Source: Flavobacterium psychrophilum
GTDB taxonomy: Bacteria > Bacteroidota > Bacteroidia > Flavobacteriales > Flavobacteriaceae
Reading direction: 5' to 3'
Assembly: GCA_022730285.1 (NCBI GenBank)
Contig: DZCQ01000029.1
Location: 12,124-31,200 of the forward strand
DNA length: 19,077 nucleotides
The notes below the pieces were generated by a model, which made no database searches, was not told where the DNA came from, and was given only the letters and a program-made list of their open reading frames with translations. Shown here piece by piece: positions 1 through 7,528 of the stretch (within the stretch, counting starts at the first letter, position 1; each line of letters begins with the position of its first letter). Position numbers and translations under genes: made by a program.

Positions 1-300
1 GCAAATGTGGATAATTTTGTTATTGAAGGGACTCTTTCTAATCAAAATTTTGAACTTAAAAACATAGCAATATTCCCAAACCCTTCTGCTGCTATTTTTA
101 ATATTTCTTCGGGTAATAAAAAAATAGATTCTGTCGAAGTATATGATGTGTCAGGTAAAATTATCCTAACAAAAGTGAATACTGCTTCTGTGATAAATGA
201 ACAAGTTAGTTTAGATTTGACTAATGTAGCAAAAGGAATTTATTTTGTTAAAATATATGCTGATGGTTTAAATACAGTGAAAAGAATTATCAAAAACTAA
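1..300 (+). CDS. T9SS type A sorting domain, C-terminal end of a secreted protein (5' truncated)
   Basis: The reading frame is open from the first base, so this is the last 99 codons of a longer gene and its catalytic or adhesive part lies outside the window. From about residue 20 it reads as a T9SS type A C-terminal sorting domain (TIGR04183 type): an FPNPS motif, a VEVYDVSGKII strand, a KGIYFVKIY strand and a basic end, VKRIIKN. In this family the roughly 80-residue domain guides the protein through the type IX secretion pore and is removed or exchanged at the cell surface. The function of the passenger cannot be seen. A strong terminator follows 25 bases later, so this gene ends its transcription unit. 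Confidence 0.9.
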   Translation, partial: ANVDNFVIEGTLSNQNFELKNIAIFPNPSAAIFNISSGNKKIDSVEVYDVSGKIILTKVNTASVINEQVSLDLTNVAKGIYFVKIYADGLNTVKRIIKN

Positions 301-324
301 TCTCTCGTAATTTAATTTTAAAAC

Positions 325-363
325 AAAAAAGGTTGTTTCTAGCATAAGAAGCAACCTTTTTTT
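325..363 (+). terminator. Rho-independent terminator after the T9SS cargo gene
   Basis: A 10-bp stem (331-340 with 347-356, one G-U pair), extended by an A-run at 325-330 pairing with a T-run at 357-363, encloses the 6-base loop AGCATA. It lies 25 bases past the stop codon at 300. The flanking A and T runs would also let it act in the other orientation. Confidence 0.85.
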
Positions 364-476
364 GTGTAATATTGATTAATTTATACAATTCATCTTTAAA
401 ATTATACAATTCGGTAAACATAAGTTTCATAGATTTCTTTTTTGATGCAACTTTGCTTCATCAAAACAAAATAACT

Positions 477-2645
477 ATGCAATCAACAGTTAAAAAATCA
501 ACAAACAATCAGTTTTTACTACTAATAGCTTTAGTATTAGTAAGTTTTTCAGGATTTTCGCAATCCATCATTTCAGGAACTGTTTTAGACAACAAAAATA
601 AACCAATTGAAGGTGCCAACATTTTTATAGAAGGAACTTACGATGGAGCAACTTCTAACGAAAAAGGACAATTCAGTTTTACAACCGATGCAAAAGGCGA
701 TCAAGTTTTAGTTAGCAGTTACCTAACATTTGAAACTTTAAAAAAGCCAATTGTTATCGAGGATTTTAAAGAAAAAACAATCAAACTAAGAGAAAGTGTC
801 AATTCACTTGATGCCGTAATTATTACTGCAGGAACATTTGATGCTGGCGAGAAAGCTAGAGTTTCTGTTTTGAAACCGCTTGATATTGTAACAACAGCTG
901 GTTCTAACGGCGATATTGTTTCGGCATTGCAAACATTACCAGGTGTAAATACCGTTAACGAAGACGGACGACTTTTTGTTCGTGGTGGAGAAGCAGATGA
1001 AACACAAACTTTTGTTGATGGAATCAGAGTAGCACAACCTTATGGAGCAACGACACAAAATATGCCAACTCGCGGACGATTTTCACCGTTTCTTTTTAGC
1101 GGCATGTCTTTTTCTACGGGTGGTTATTCGGCAGAATATGGTGAAGCTTTATCAAGTGTTTTGCTGTTAAATACCAAAGAAGAAGAAACGCAAGAAAAAA
1201 CAGATATTTCAGTAATGACAGTTGGTTTAGGATTGGCAAATACACAAGTTTGGGGCAAAAATTCGTTGAGTGTTAATACAGCTTATATCAACTTAGCACC
1301 TTATCAAGCTATTGTTCCTCAAAATATTGAATGGAATAAACCTTACCTATCACTTTCAGGTGAAGCTGTTTACCGTCATAGTTTTGCTAACGGAATGTTC
1401 AAAATGTACGCAGCTTTTGACGCATCTCAATTTGATATTAACCAAGAATCTATAAACTTTCCAAATAAATATAGAGTTGATTTGAACAACAATAATTTCT
1501 ATATGAATTCGTCTTACAAAGGCAATTTTGGTGAAGGTTGGCAATTGACTTCTGGCTTGAGTTTGAGTTATAGCAAAAACAAAATCAATTTTGCAAACAG
1601 CCTTATAAACAATGATGAAACAGCATCACATTTGAAATTGAAACTTAAAAAATCATTTTCGGATAGAATCAAATTGTCTTTTGGAGCTGATTATTTTATA
1701 ACCAAATTTGATGAGAATTTCAATTCAACATTTGATTATGGCTACGATGCCAATATTGTAGCAATTTATGCCGAAACGGATATTTTCTTTTCAAAAAAAC
1801 TGGCGGCTAAGGTTGGTTTGAGGGCATCAAACAACGATTATTTGAATGAAACGGCTGTTTCGCCTAGAGCTTCATTGGCATACAAAACCGCTAAATTTTC
1901 TCAATTTTCTTTGGCTTATGGAAGATTTACACAAGCACCAAGACAAGATTATTTGAAATTTGCTGATTATTTAACTAGCGAAAAAGCAGCACATTATATT
2001 TTGAATTACCAATACAGCAAAGAAAAAAGAACATTTCGTTCAGAAGTTTATTTAAAAGAGTATTCAGATTTGGTTAAATATGACACAGACAACGCAACAT
2101 TTTTGAGCAACTACAACAACAACGGAAACGGTTTTGCAAAAGGATTAGATGTTTTTTGGCGTGATGGAAAAACATTCAAGTATTTAGAATATTGGGTTTC
2201 GTATTCGTATATCGATACCAAAAGAGATTACAAGAACTATTTAGCAAAAGTAACACCTAGTTTTGTTGCTGATCACACACTTTCATTAGTTGGAAAATAT
2301 TGGATAGACAAATGGAAATCACAATTGAGTATTACAGAAAGCATTGCTTCAGGAAGACCTTATAACAATCCGAACGAAACAGCTTTTATGAACGGAAAAA
2401 CGAAAGCTTACAATAGTTTGAGTATGAGTTGGGCATATCTTCTAACCACACAAAAGATTTTGTACTTGTCAATTTCAAATGTATTAGGAACACAAAATGT
2501 TAATGGTTATGAATATGCCAATAGAAAAGTTGACGGCGTTTACAACAGAAGAGAATTAGTACCAACAGCAGATCGTTTTTTCTTTGTAGGTTTCTTTTGG
2601 ACCATAAACGATAATAAGAAAGACAATCAACTTAAAAATCTGTAA
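477..2645 (+). CDS. TonB-dependent outer-membrane receptor with carboxypeptidase-regulatory-like domain
   Basis: An outer-membrane beta-barrel importer of 722 residues powered by TonB-ExbB-ExbD; the ligand is not identifiable. The ATG at 477 gives a clean signal peptide (hydrophobic 12-25, cleavage near FSQ-S at 28-30). A longer frame reaching back to a TTG at 372 would put 35 unlikely residues before it. Residues 30-105 form a CarboxypepD_reg-like domain (SGTVLD, then PIEGANIFIEGT). Residues about 125-235 are the plug, with LQTLPGV, FVRGGEADE and FVDGIRV, followed by a barrel of about 480 residues ending in the aromatic strand FFFVGFFW. It is shorter than SusC-type receptors and no SusD partner follows. 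A poor promoter -7 match, CAACTTTG, lies at 448-455. The TPR-like gene starts 128 bases downstream. Confidence 0.9.
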   Translation: MQSTVKKSTNNQFLLLIALVLVSFSGFSQSIISGTVLDNKNKPIEGANIFIEGTYDGATSNEKGQFSFTTDAKGDQVLVSSYLTFETLKKPIVIEDFKEKTIKLRESVNSLDAVIITAGTFDAGEKARVSVLKPLDIVTTAGSNGDIVSALQTLPGVNTVNEDGRLFVRGGEADETQTFVDGIRVAQPYGATTQNMPTRGRFSPFLFSGMSFSTGGYSAEYGEALSSVLLLNTKEEETQEKTDISVMTVGLGLANTQVWGKNSLSVNTAYINLAPYQAIVPQNIEWNKPYLSLSGEAVYRHSFANGMFKMYAAFDASQFDINQESINFPNKYRVDLNNNNFYMNSSYKGNFGEGWQLTSGLSLSYSKNKINFANSLINNDETASHLKLKLKKSFSDRIKLSFGADYFITKFDENFNSTFDYGYDANIVAIYAETDIFFSKKLAAKVGLRASNNDYLNETAVSPRASLAYKTAKFSQFSLAYGRFTQAPRQDYLKFADYLTSEKAAHYILNYQYSKEKRTFRSEVYLKEYSDLVKYDTDNATFLSNYNNNGNGFAKGLDVFWRDGKTFKYLEYWVSYSYIDTKRDYKNYLAKVTPSFVADHTLSLVGKYWIDKWKSQLSITESIASGRPYNNPNETAFMNGKTKAYNSLSMSWAYLLTTQKILYLSISNVLGTQNVNGYEYANRKVDGVYNRRELVPTADRFFFVGFFWTINDNKKDNQLKNL

Positions 2646-2711
2646 ACAACAATTCATCATCAAAAAACGACAGTTCAGACAGAATAAATTTTACAACAAT
2701 CAAAAGCATTC

Positions 2712-2720
2712 TATTTTTAC
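2712..2720 (+). promoter_or_regulatory. Candidate Bacteroidota -7 promoter element before the TPR-like gene
   Basis: TATTTTTAC fits the flavobacterial TAnnTTTG-like -7 element and matches the one before tamB base for base. It lies 53 bases before the start codon at 2774. No TTTG -33 box is visible at the expected distance, so this is weak and the gene may instead be read through from the TonB receptor. Confidence 0.3.
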
Positions 2721-2773
2721 ATCAGAAATCAAAACAAATTCAATTTCAATAATAAATTTAAAAATTAAAAATC

Positions 2774-3400
2774 ATGACAAAAATTATCACATCATTCGTA
2801 TTTTTTGTAGTAACATTAGTAACTGCAAACGCACAACAATTTGAACAAGGAATGGGCAAAGCCTTTGGGTTATGGAAAGAAGGAAAAGCGTCAGAAGCAT
2901 CGGCAATGTTTGAAAGAATTGCTTCGGCAGAAAAAAACAGTTGGTTACCAAATTACTACGTAGCTTTAGTTAACACAACCGAAGCTTTTAATCCAGCCAA
3001 TAGAGAAAAAGTCACTGCTTTACTTACCAAAGCGCAAGATGCTCTAGATATTGAACTGGTAAAAGAACCAGATAATGTGGAGCTTATGGTTATGCAAGCT
3101 TTACTTCACACTGCATGGGTTGCTTATGACCCAATGACCAACGGAATGAAATTATCTGGAACTATCATGGAATTATACGGAAAAGCAATAGCTATCGATC
3201 CAAAAAATCCTAGAGCCGTTTTTGGTAAAGCAGAATACGAAATAGGTGGTGCTAAATGGACTGGAGCAGATGTAAAAGCACTTTGTAAAGATGTAGAACA
3301 TTCCATCGAACTTTTTACTAACTTTAAACCAGAAACACCATTTCATCCAACTTGGGGATTAGATAGAGCGCAAGAAACAATGAAAAACTGTGGAAAATAA
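2774..3400 (+). CDS. Secreted TPR-like protein of unknown function
   Basis: A 208-residue protein with a signal peptide (hydrophobic residues 4-18, cleavage after TANA at 20), so periplasmic or exported. The rest is alpha-helical with tetratricopeptide-like signatures: residues 28-52 (AFGLWKEGKASEASAMFERI), 83-101 (a helix ending VKEPDNVE) and 134-152 (LYGKAIAIDPKNPRAVFGKA). TPR proteins are usually protein-binding scaffolds; no enzyme motif is visible. The frame begins at the first ATG. It sits 128 bases after the TonB receptor on the same strand, so it may be a periplasmic partner of that receptor, which is inference from position only. A hairpin repeat separates it from the kinase gene downstream. 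Confidence 0.75.
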   Translation: MTKIITSFVFFVVTLVTANAQQFEQGMGKAFGLWKEGKASEASAMFERIASAEKNSWLPNYYVALVNTTEAFNPANREKVTALLTKAQDALDIELVKEPDNVELMVMQALLHTAWVAYDPMTNGMKLSGTIMELYGKAIAIDPKNPRAVFGKAEYEIGGAKWTGADVKALCKDVEHSIELFTNFKPETPFHPTWGLDRAQETMKNCGK

Positions 3401-3416
3401 TTAGAAGCGAATGGTT

Positions 3417-3499
3417 CGGGCGTTTTCAGTAATAGTAATTCCCGCTTTCCATTCCAATCTTTTCTTAAAAAAAGAAAAGGATTTCCATTACAATCGGGG
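3417..3499. repeat. Intergenic hairpin repeat (REP/MITE-like)
   Basis: The gap between the TPR-like gene and the kinase gene holds a structured element. Two near-identical direct copies of TTTCCATTnCAATC (3446-3459 and 3482-3495, 13 of 14 identical) flank a hairpin whose arms are 3456-3466 and 3472-3483 with one bulged G and a loop of A. CGGG at 3417-3420 can pair with CCCG at 3441-3444. It is more GC-rich than the surrounding spacers. It resembles, from memory, hairpin elements scattered between genes in Flavobacterium genomes; that family assignment is recollection and not shown by this window, which has one copy. It could also weakly terminate upstream transcription. Confidence 0.6.
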
Positions 3500-3538
3500 C
3501 TATTTAGTAAATCATTTGAATAGAAAATAATAAATAAA

Positions 3539-4894
3539 ATGACAAACAAATTAATAAAAGAAATTCCAAAAGCATTACTAATAAGCTTTATAATATTTTT
3601 GGTTTTATTATTCATTGATTTCCTAGTTGGTGGATTGAAATTTGATAACCCAAGTGAATTAGGATATTCTATCGGAATGCGATTCTTTTATTCTATTGTT
3701 TATAGTATGTCTTTGTATTTGGTAAATGCAATTTTATTTATCAAACTAGATGATATTTTTGGAGAAAATAGATTTACGCCTAAACGTTTGATATTAGGCT
3801 TTGTATTCTCTTTTTTTCTTACATTAATCATGATATTCTTGTTAAGAATCTTTGAAGATGTAATAATTGAAAAAAATAGTTTTGAGTATTTTATTCAAAA
3901 TGAAAGAGCAGCAAATTATATAGTTGCGTCTGTAATAGCAATTGTTGTCTTATTAGGTATTCACGCTTTTTATTTTTACAAAGCCTACAACGAAAACAGG
4001 GTTAAAGAACAAAAAATAATTGCAGGAACGGCTAACGCTAAATTTGAAAGTTTAAAAAATCAAATCGATCCACATTTTCTTTTTAATAGCCTAAATGTGT
4101 TAAGTTCATTGATAGAGGAAAATCCAGATAATGCACAACAGTTTACAACATCTCTATCCAAAATCTATCGGTACGTTTTAGAACAAAAAGACAAAGAATT
4201 GGTAACTGTTGCAGAGGAATTAGCTTTCGCAAAAACGTATATGAACCTGCTCAAAATGCGTTTTGAAAACAGTATTACATACGAGATTCCAACAGATTTT
4301 GACAATTCTGAAGCTAAAGTGGTTCCGTTGTCATTACAATTGTTGTTAGAAAATACAATAAAACATAATGTGGTTAGTGAAAACAAACCACTGAATATCA
4401 AAATTTATATAAAAGATAATTTCTTAGTAGTGGAAAACAATCTACAAAAGAAAGAAGTATTACAAGACAGAAAAGGTGTCGGATTGCAAAACATCGTAAG
4501 TCGTTACGCAATTCTTTCAGAACGAAAAGTGTTGATTGACGAAAACAAAGATACGTTTGCAGTGTACCTTCCAATTTTAACAAAACAAATTTCAGCAATG
4601 AAAATAATAAATTTTAAAAACGAAAGTACAGCATATTACAGAGCTAAGAAAAGAGTTTTTGAGCTTAAAAGTTTTTACGGAAATCTACTTTCATATTGTA
4701 TGGTAATTCCAATATTAATTTATTATAACTTAACTTATTCACCTCAATTTCAATGGTTTTGGTTTTCTGCTTGCGGTTGGGGTTTTGGATTAATAATGCA
4801 TGCTCTAAAAGTTTATGGCTACAGTTCAGCTTGGGAAGAAAGAAAAATCAAAGAAATTTTAGAAAAAGAAACAACTAAAAAAAATTGGAAATAA
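3539..4894 (+). CDS. LytS/YehU-type sensor histidine kinase fused to a C-terminal 2TM domain
   Basis: A 451-residue membrane kinase, presumably passing phosphate to the LytTR regulator 0.7 kb downstream. Four hydrophobic segments (about 12-31, 48-68, 82-103, 127-148) are followed by a short linker and a His_kinase domain (PF06580). The phospho-acceptor is H179 in QIDPHFLFNSLN. The ATPase part has an N-box LLENTIKHN (269-277, N272) and a glycine box GVGLQNI (313-319). Residues about 363-451 are a complete PF13239-type 2TM domain: AKKRVFELKSFYGN, two membrane segments, GWGFG at 413-417 and the amphipathic end WEERKIKEI. No extracellular sensor domain is visible. The stop codon overlaps the next ATG by one base (TAATG), so translation is probably coupled. 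Confidence 0.9.
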   Translation: MTNKLIKEIPKALLISFIIFLVLLFIDFLVGGLKFDNPSELGYSIGMRFFYSIVYSMSLYLVNAILFIKLDDIFGENRFTPKRLILGFVFSFFLTLIMIFLLRIFEDVIIEKNSFEYFIQNERAANYIVASVIAIVVLLGIHAFYFYKAYNENRVKEQKIIAGTANAKFESLKNQIDPHFLFNSLNVLSSLIEENPDNAQQFTTSLSKIYRYVLEQKDKELVTVAEELAFAKTYMNLLKMRFENSITYEIPTDFDNSEAKVVPLSLQLLLENTIKHNVVSENKPLNIKIYIKDNFLVVENNLQKKEVLQDRKGVGLQNIVSRYAILSERKVLIDENKDTFAVYLPILTKQISAMKIINFKNESTAYYRAKKRVFELKSFYGNLLSYCMVIPILIYYNLTYSPQFQWFWFSACGWGFGLIMHALKVYGYSSAWEERKIKEILEKETTKKNWK

Positions 4895-5211
4895 TGGAAA
4901 ATAGAACCTCTAATCAAGAAAAAGAATTGATTGAAATGGCACAAAAAAGAGTTAAAAAATTAAAAGATTTTTATATTCATTTGTTTTTTTATTGTCTAGG
5001 AATATTAGTTTTTATTGCCAAAACATATTTTGGTGCACCTCTAAACTTTTTTCCAATTCGTTATATCAATAGATTTGTAATGAGTATTTGGACTTTTTTT
5101 ATGGCTTTACAAATTTTTCAACTATTTTTTAGTGAAATCATTTTTGGAAAAAAATGGGAAGAACGAAAAATTAAAGAATTTATGAATAGAGAAAACAATA
5201 ATTTAAAATAA
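4894..5211 (+). CDS. 2TM domain-containing small membrane protein (divergent copy)
   Basis: A 105-residue protein with the PF13239 plan: amphipathic AQKRVKKLKDFYIHL, two hydrophobic segments (about 25-45 and 60-80), then WEERKIKEFMN. The ATG at 4894 shares its A with the kinase stop codon; an in-frame TTG three codons earlier is less likely. The second membrane segment lacks the GWGxG motif seen in the kinase C-terminus and in the next gene, so it is the divergent member of the three 2TM copies here. Function unknown; a membrane partner of the kinase is a fair guess from the operon. The next gene starts 7 bases after its stop. Confidence 0.8.
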   Translation: MENRTSNQEKELIEMAQKRVKKLKDFYIHLFFYCLGILVFIAKTYFGAPLNFFPIRYINRFVMSIWTFFMALQIFQLFFSEIIFGKKWEERKIKEFMNRENNNLK

Positions 5212-5218
5212 ACAAATC

Positions 5219-5524
5219 ATGGAAATATACAATAATGATGAGCAACGTTATGTAGATGCTAAAAAAAGAGTAGATGAGATAAAGGGTTTTTATGGAAATC
5301 TAGCTTCTTATGTGGTGGTTAATATATTTTTGATGATATTAAACCTACTAACTTCGCCAGAGTATTTATGGTTTTTTTGGCCATTGCTGGGTTGGGGTAT
5401 TGGGATAGTTTTTCATGGATTAAAGGTATTTAGAATATCACCATTCCTAAATAAAGAATGGGAAGAAAAAAAAATCAAGCAATTTATGGAAGAAGAAAAA
5501 AAGAATCAACAAAAGTGGCAGTAA
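5219..5524 (+). CDS. 2TM domain-containing small membrane protein (canonical copy)
   Basis: A 101-residue protein that is nearly all 2TM domain: AKKRVDEIKGFYGNL (14-28), a first membrane segment (30-45), a short loop with SPEYLWFFWPLLGWGIG (46-62) running into the second segment, and WEEKKIKQFMEEE near the end. It closely resembles the C-terminal domain of the kinase, so the two probably arose by duplication or domain fusion. Both ends carry charged amphipathic helices that should face the cytoplasm. It sits between the kinase and its likely regulator, 65 bases ahead of the latter. Biochemical role unknown. Confidence 0.85.
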   Translation: MEIYNNDEQRYVDAKKRVDEIKGFYGNLASYVVVNIFLMILNLLTSPEYLWFFWPLLGWGIGIVFHGLKVFRISPFLNKEWEEKKIKQFMEEEKKNQQKWQ

Positions 5525-5589
5525 TTAGATTTTAGTTGCAGATGTAACCATCCATTTCTCTAAACTCTTAAACATCTAAACTTTATTAA

Positions 5590-6345
5590 ATGAATATTAT
5601 AATAATAGAAGACGAAAAACCAGCTTCAAGACTTTTGCAACGAAAGATTGAAAAATTAGGTTTGCAAGTCAATCAGATGCTTCATTCTGTAGAAGAATCT
5701 ATTAATTGGTTTCAAAATAATGACCATCCTGATTTAATTTTTTTGGATATTCAACTTTCTGATGGTTTGTCGTTTGAAATTTTCGAAGCTGTCAATATAA
5801 AAAGCGCTGTAATTTTTACAACTGCTTATGATGAATATGCTTTGCGAGCTTTTAAACTAAACAGTATTGATTATTTACTAAAACCAATTGACGAAGAAGA
5901 TTTGGAAACTGCCATATCTAAATTCAAAAATCAATTTCAAAAAAGTTCTATTGCTACCTTAGATTTTGAAATGATCAAAAAAATGTTGGTAAATCCAATT
6001 GATAGAGAATACAAAAAACGATTTACTATCAAAATGGGGCAACAACTTAAGATGATTAACATTGAAGAAGTCGAATGTTTTTTTAGTGAAAACAAAGGCA
6101 CATATTTGCACACTTTCGACAATAGAGATTACTTGTTAGACAGCACATTAGAGCAATTAGAAACCGAACTCAATCCTGAAGATTTCTACCGAGTTTCAAG
6201 AAAATTTATCATTCCAATGAAAGCTATTAAGGAAATTCAAATTTACAGCAATTCACGTTTAAAAGTAATTTTGCCAACCTACAAAGGTGATGAGGTAATT
6301 GTAAGTCGTGAAAAAGTTGGTGATTTTAAAACCTGGATTGGTTAA
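5590..6345 (+). CDS. LytTR-family response regulator
   Basis: A 251-residue two-domain regulator. The receiver domain (1-120) has the acidic pair E7/D8, phospho-acceptor D53 in LIFLDIQLSDG, T77/T78 in the switch strand and K98 in LLKPID. The LytTR DNA-binding domain covers about 145-250, with the usual IEEVECFFSENKGTYL and FYRVSRKFIIP stretches. LytTR proteins bind short direct repeats upstream of target promoters. As the only regulator next to the LytS-type kinase it is almost certainly its partner. Its last 20 bases overlap the 3' end of the convergent methyltransferase gene. Confidence 0.93.
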   Translation: MNIIIIEDEKPASRLLQRKIEKLGLQVNQMLHSVEESINWFQNNDHPDLIFLDIQLSDGLSFEIFEAVNIKSAVIFTTAYDEYALRAFKLNSIDYLLKPIDEEDLETAISKFKNQFQKSSIATLDFEMIKKMLVNPIDREYKKRFTIKMGQQLKMINIEEVECFFSENKGTYLHTFDNRDYLLDSTLEQLETELNPEDFYRVSRKFIIPMKAIKEIQIYSNSRLKVILPTYKGDEVIVSREKVGDFKTWIG

Positions 6346-7528
6346 TTGTTTTGCTACTCTTACAAATTATTATTATTTTACTTTTATTTAAATTTGTAGT
6401 AAAAAATATATAAATACTACCACCATCCTGTATTTTCCATTTCTTTTTTAGGTTTTCTGGAGTGTCAGGAAAATTTCGAGTACTTATATTTGCTTTGGTA
6501 TTTTGCACAAAATCTTTCATGTTTTTGTTGGAATATTCCATTGTTTTTTGAATGATGAAAATTCTTCCAGGAAAATCAATTATTTTTTCAGAAGTGTATA
6601 AATGTGAATGTTGGGCTAATTTTTGTACTGAAAAAGTAGTGGCAACTTGCTCAAAACCTCCTGATTTTAATATTGCAGCATTAGGTTCGTATAAATATTT
6701 TTGTGGTAACGAATATTCTTTTGTACAAATTTTCTCTGCATATTTATATTCAAAAAAACTTTTTTTACCTTTTGTAATATTACAAGTTTTGATGGTAATT
6801 TTTCCTGAATAGTTTTTTTCTATTTCCCAAAGCAGTTCTTTTACTTCATTTTTAATTGCAATTATGTGTATGTTTTTTACATTTTTAAGTTCGTTTAGTC
6901 CAGCAGTAATATCCAGTATTGGAGCAGTTTTTATTAAAATATTTGAACTGAAATTAAAATAAAAATTTAAATTTTCTGGTACATTTGGCAAACAATCTTG
7001 CAGCATAAAAACTTTTCCTTTCTTGTCATTTCGTCTAGATGGGTCTATATAAATCCAATCAAATAATTCGTTTAATTCTTCTAAAATTTGCGTACTATTT
7101 CCATTTTTAGTAACAATATTTTTTCTGTTTAGAATATTAAAGTTATGTTTTGCAATTTCAGACAATTCAGTATCCATTTCACAATGAACAACTTGCTTTG
7201 TTTTTTTTGAAAAATAATAGTCGTCTATTCCAAAGCCTCCTGTTAAATCTATTAATTTGTTTCCAGAGACTAATTCTGCCTTATATTCGGCTGCAACTTC
7301 TGATGAGGTTTGTTCTACAGAAATTTTACTTGGGAATAGAATGTTTTTTTCGGCATACCACGTTGGGAGTTTTTCTTTGCATTTAATTTTTCCAGCAATT
7401 TGATTTAGTATTTCTGCCCAGGTTATATTTTTGAAAGGATTTTTTTGCAATGCTAAATTCGGATTTACATTTATTGCATTTTCTGAAATAAATTCTTGAA
7501 CCTCTGGAAGTAATAAATTAGAAGTCAT
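6326..7528 (-). CDS. Class I SAM-dependent methyltransferase with C-terminal THUMP-like domain
   Basis: A 400-residue Rossmann-fold methyltransferase. Residues 1-85 are a helical N-terminal part; the SAM-binding motif I is LIDLTGGFGID (92-102), followed by an acidic residue at the end of strand 2 (CEMD, 116-119) and an IDPSRR motif IV (161-166). The C-terminus (about 335-380) carries TRNFPDTPENLKKKW then GGSIYIFFTT, the hallmark of the THUMP-like domain (PF18096). This points to an RNA or nucleic-acid substrate, which is inference; the true substrate is not known to me. Its ATG overlaps the stop of the AI-2E transporter gene by one base (TAATG on the minus strand), so the two are co-translated. 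Confidence 0.82.
   Translation of the reverse strand: MTSNLLLPEVQEFISENAINVNPNLALQKNPFKNITWAEILNQIAGKIKCKEKLPTWYAEKNILFPSKISVEQTSSEVAAEYKAELVSGNKLIDLTGGFGIDDYYFSKKTKQVVHCEMDTELSEIAKHNFNILNRKNIVTKNGNSTQILEELNELFDWIYIDPSRRNDKKGKVFMLQDCLPNVPENLNFYFNFSSNILIKTAPILDITAGLNELKNVKNIHIIAIKNEVKELLWEIEKNYSGKITIKTCNITKGKKSFFEYKYAEKICTKEYSLPQKYLYEPNAAILKSGGFEQVATTFSVQKLAQHSHLYTSEKIIDFPGRIFIIQKTMEYSNKNMKDFVQNTKANISTRNFPDTPENLKKKWKIQDGGSIYIFFTTNLNKSKIIIICKSSKTINQSRF

Noticed and set aside
372..476. A 35-codon N-terminal extension of the TonB receptor from a TTG at 372.
   Set aside because: It starts just past the terminator, and the ATG at 477 gives a proper signal peptide that the extension would bury.
477..2645. 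Calling the receptor SusC with a polysaccharide utilisation role.
   Set aside because: It is shorter than SusC proteins, and no SusD-like lipoprotein or glycan enzyme is nearby.
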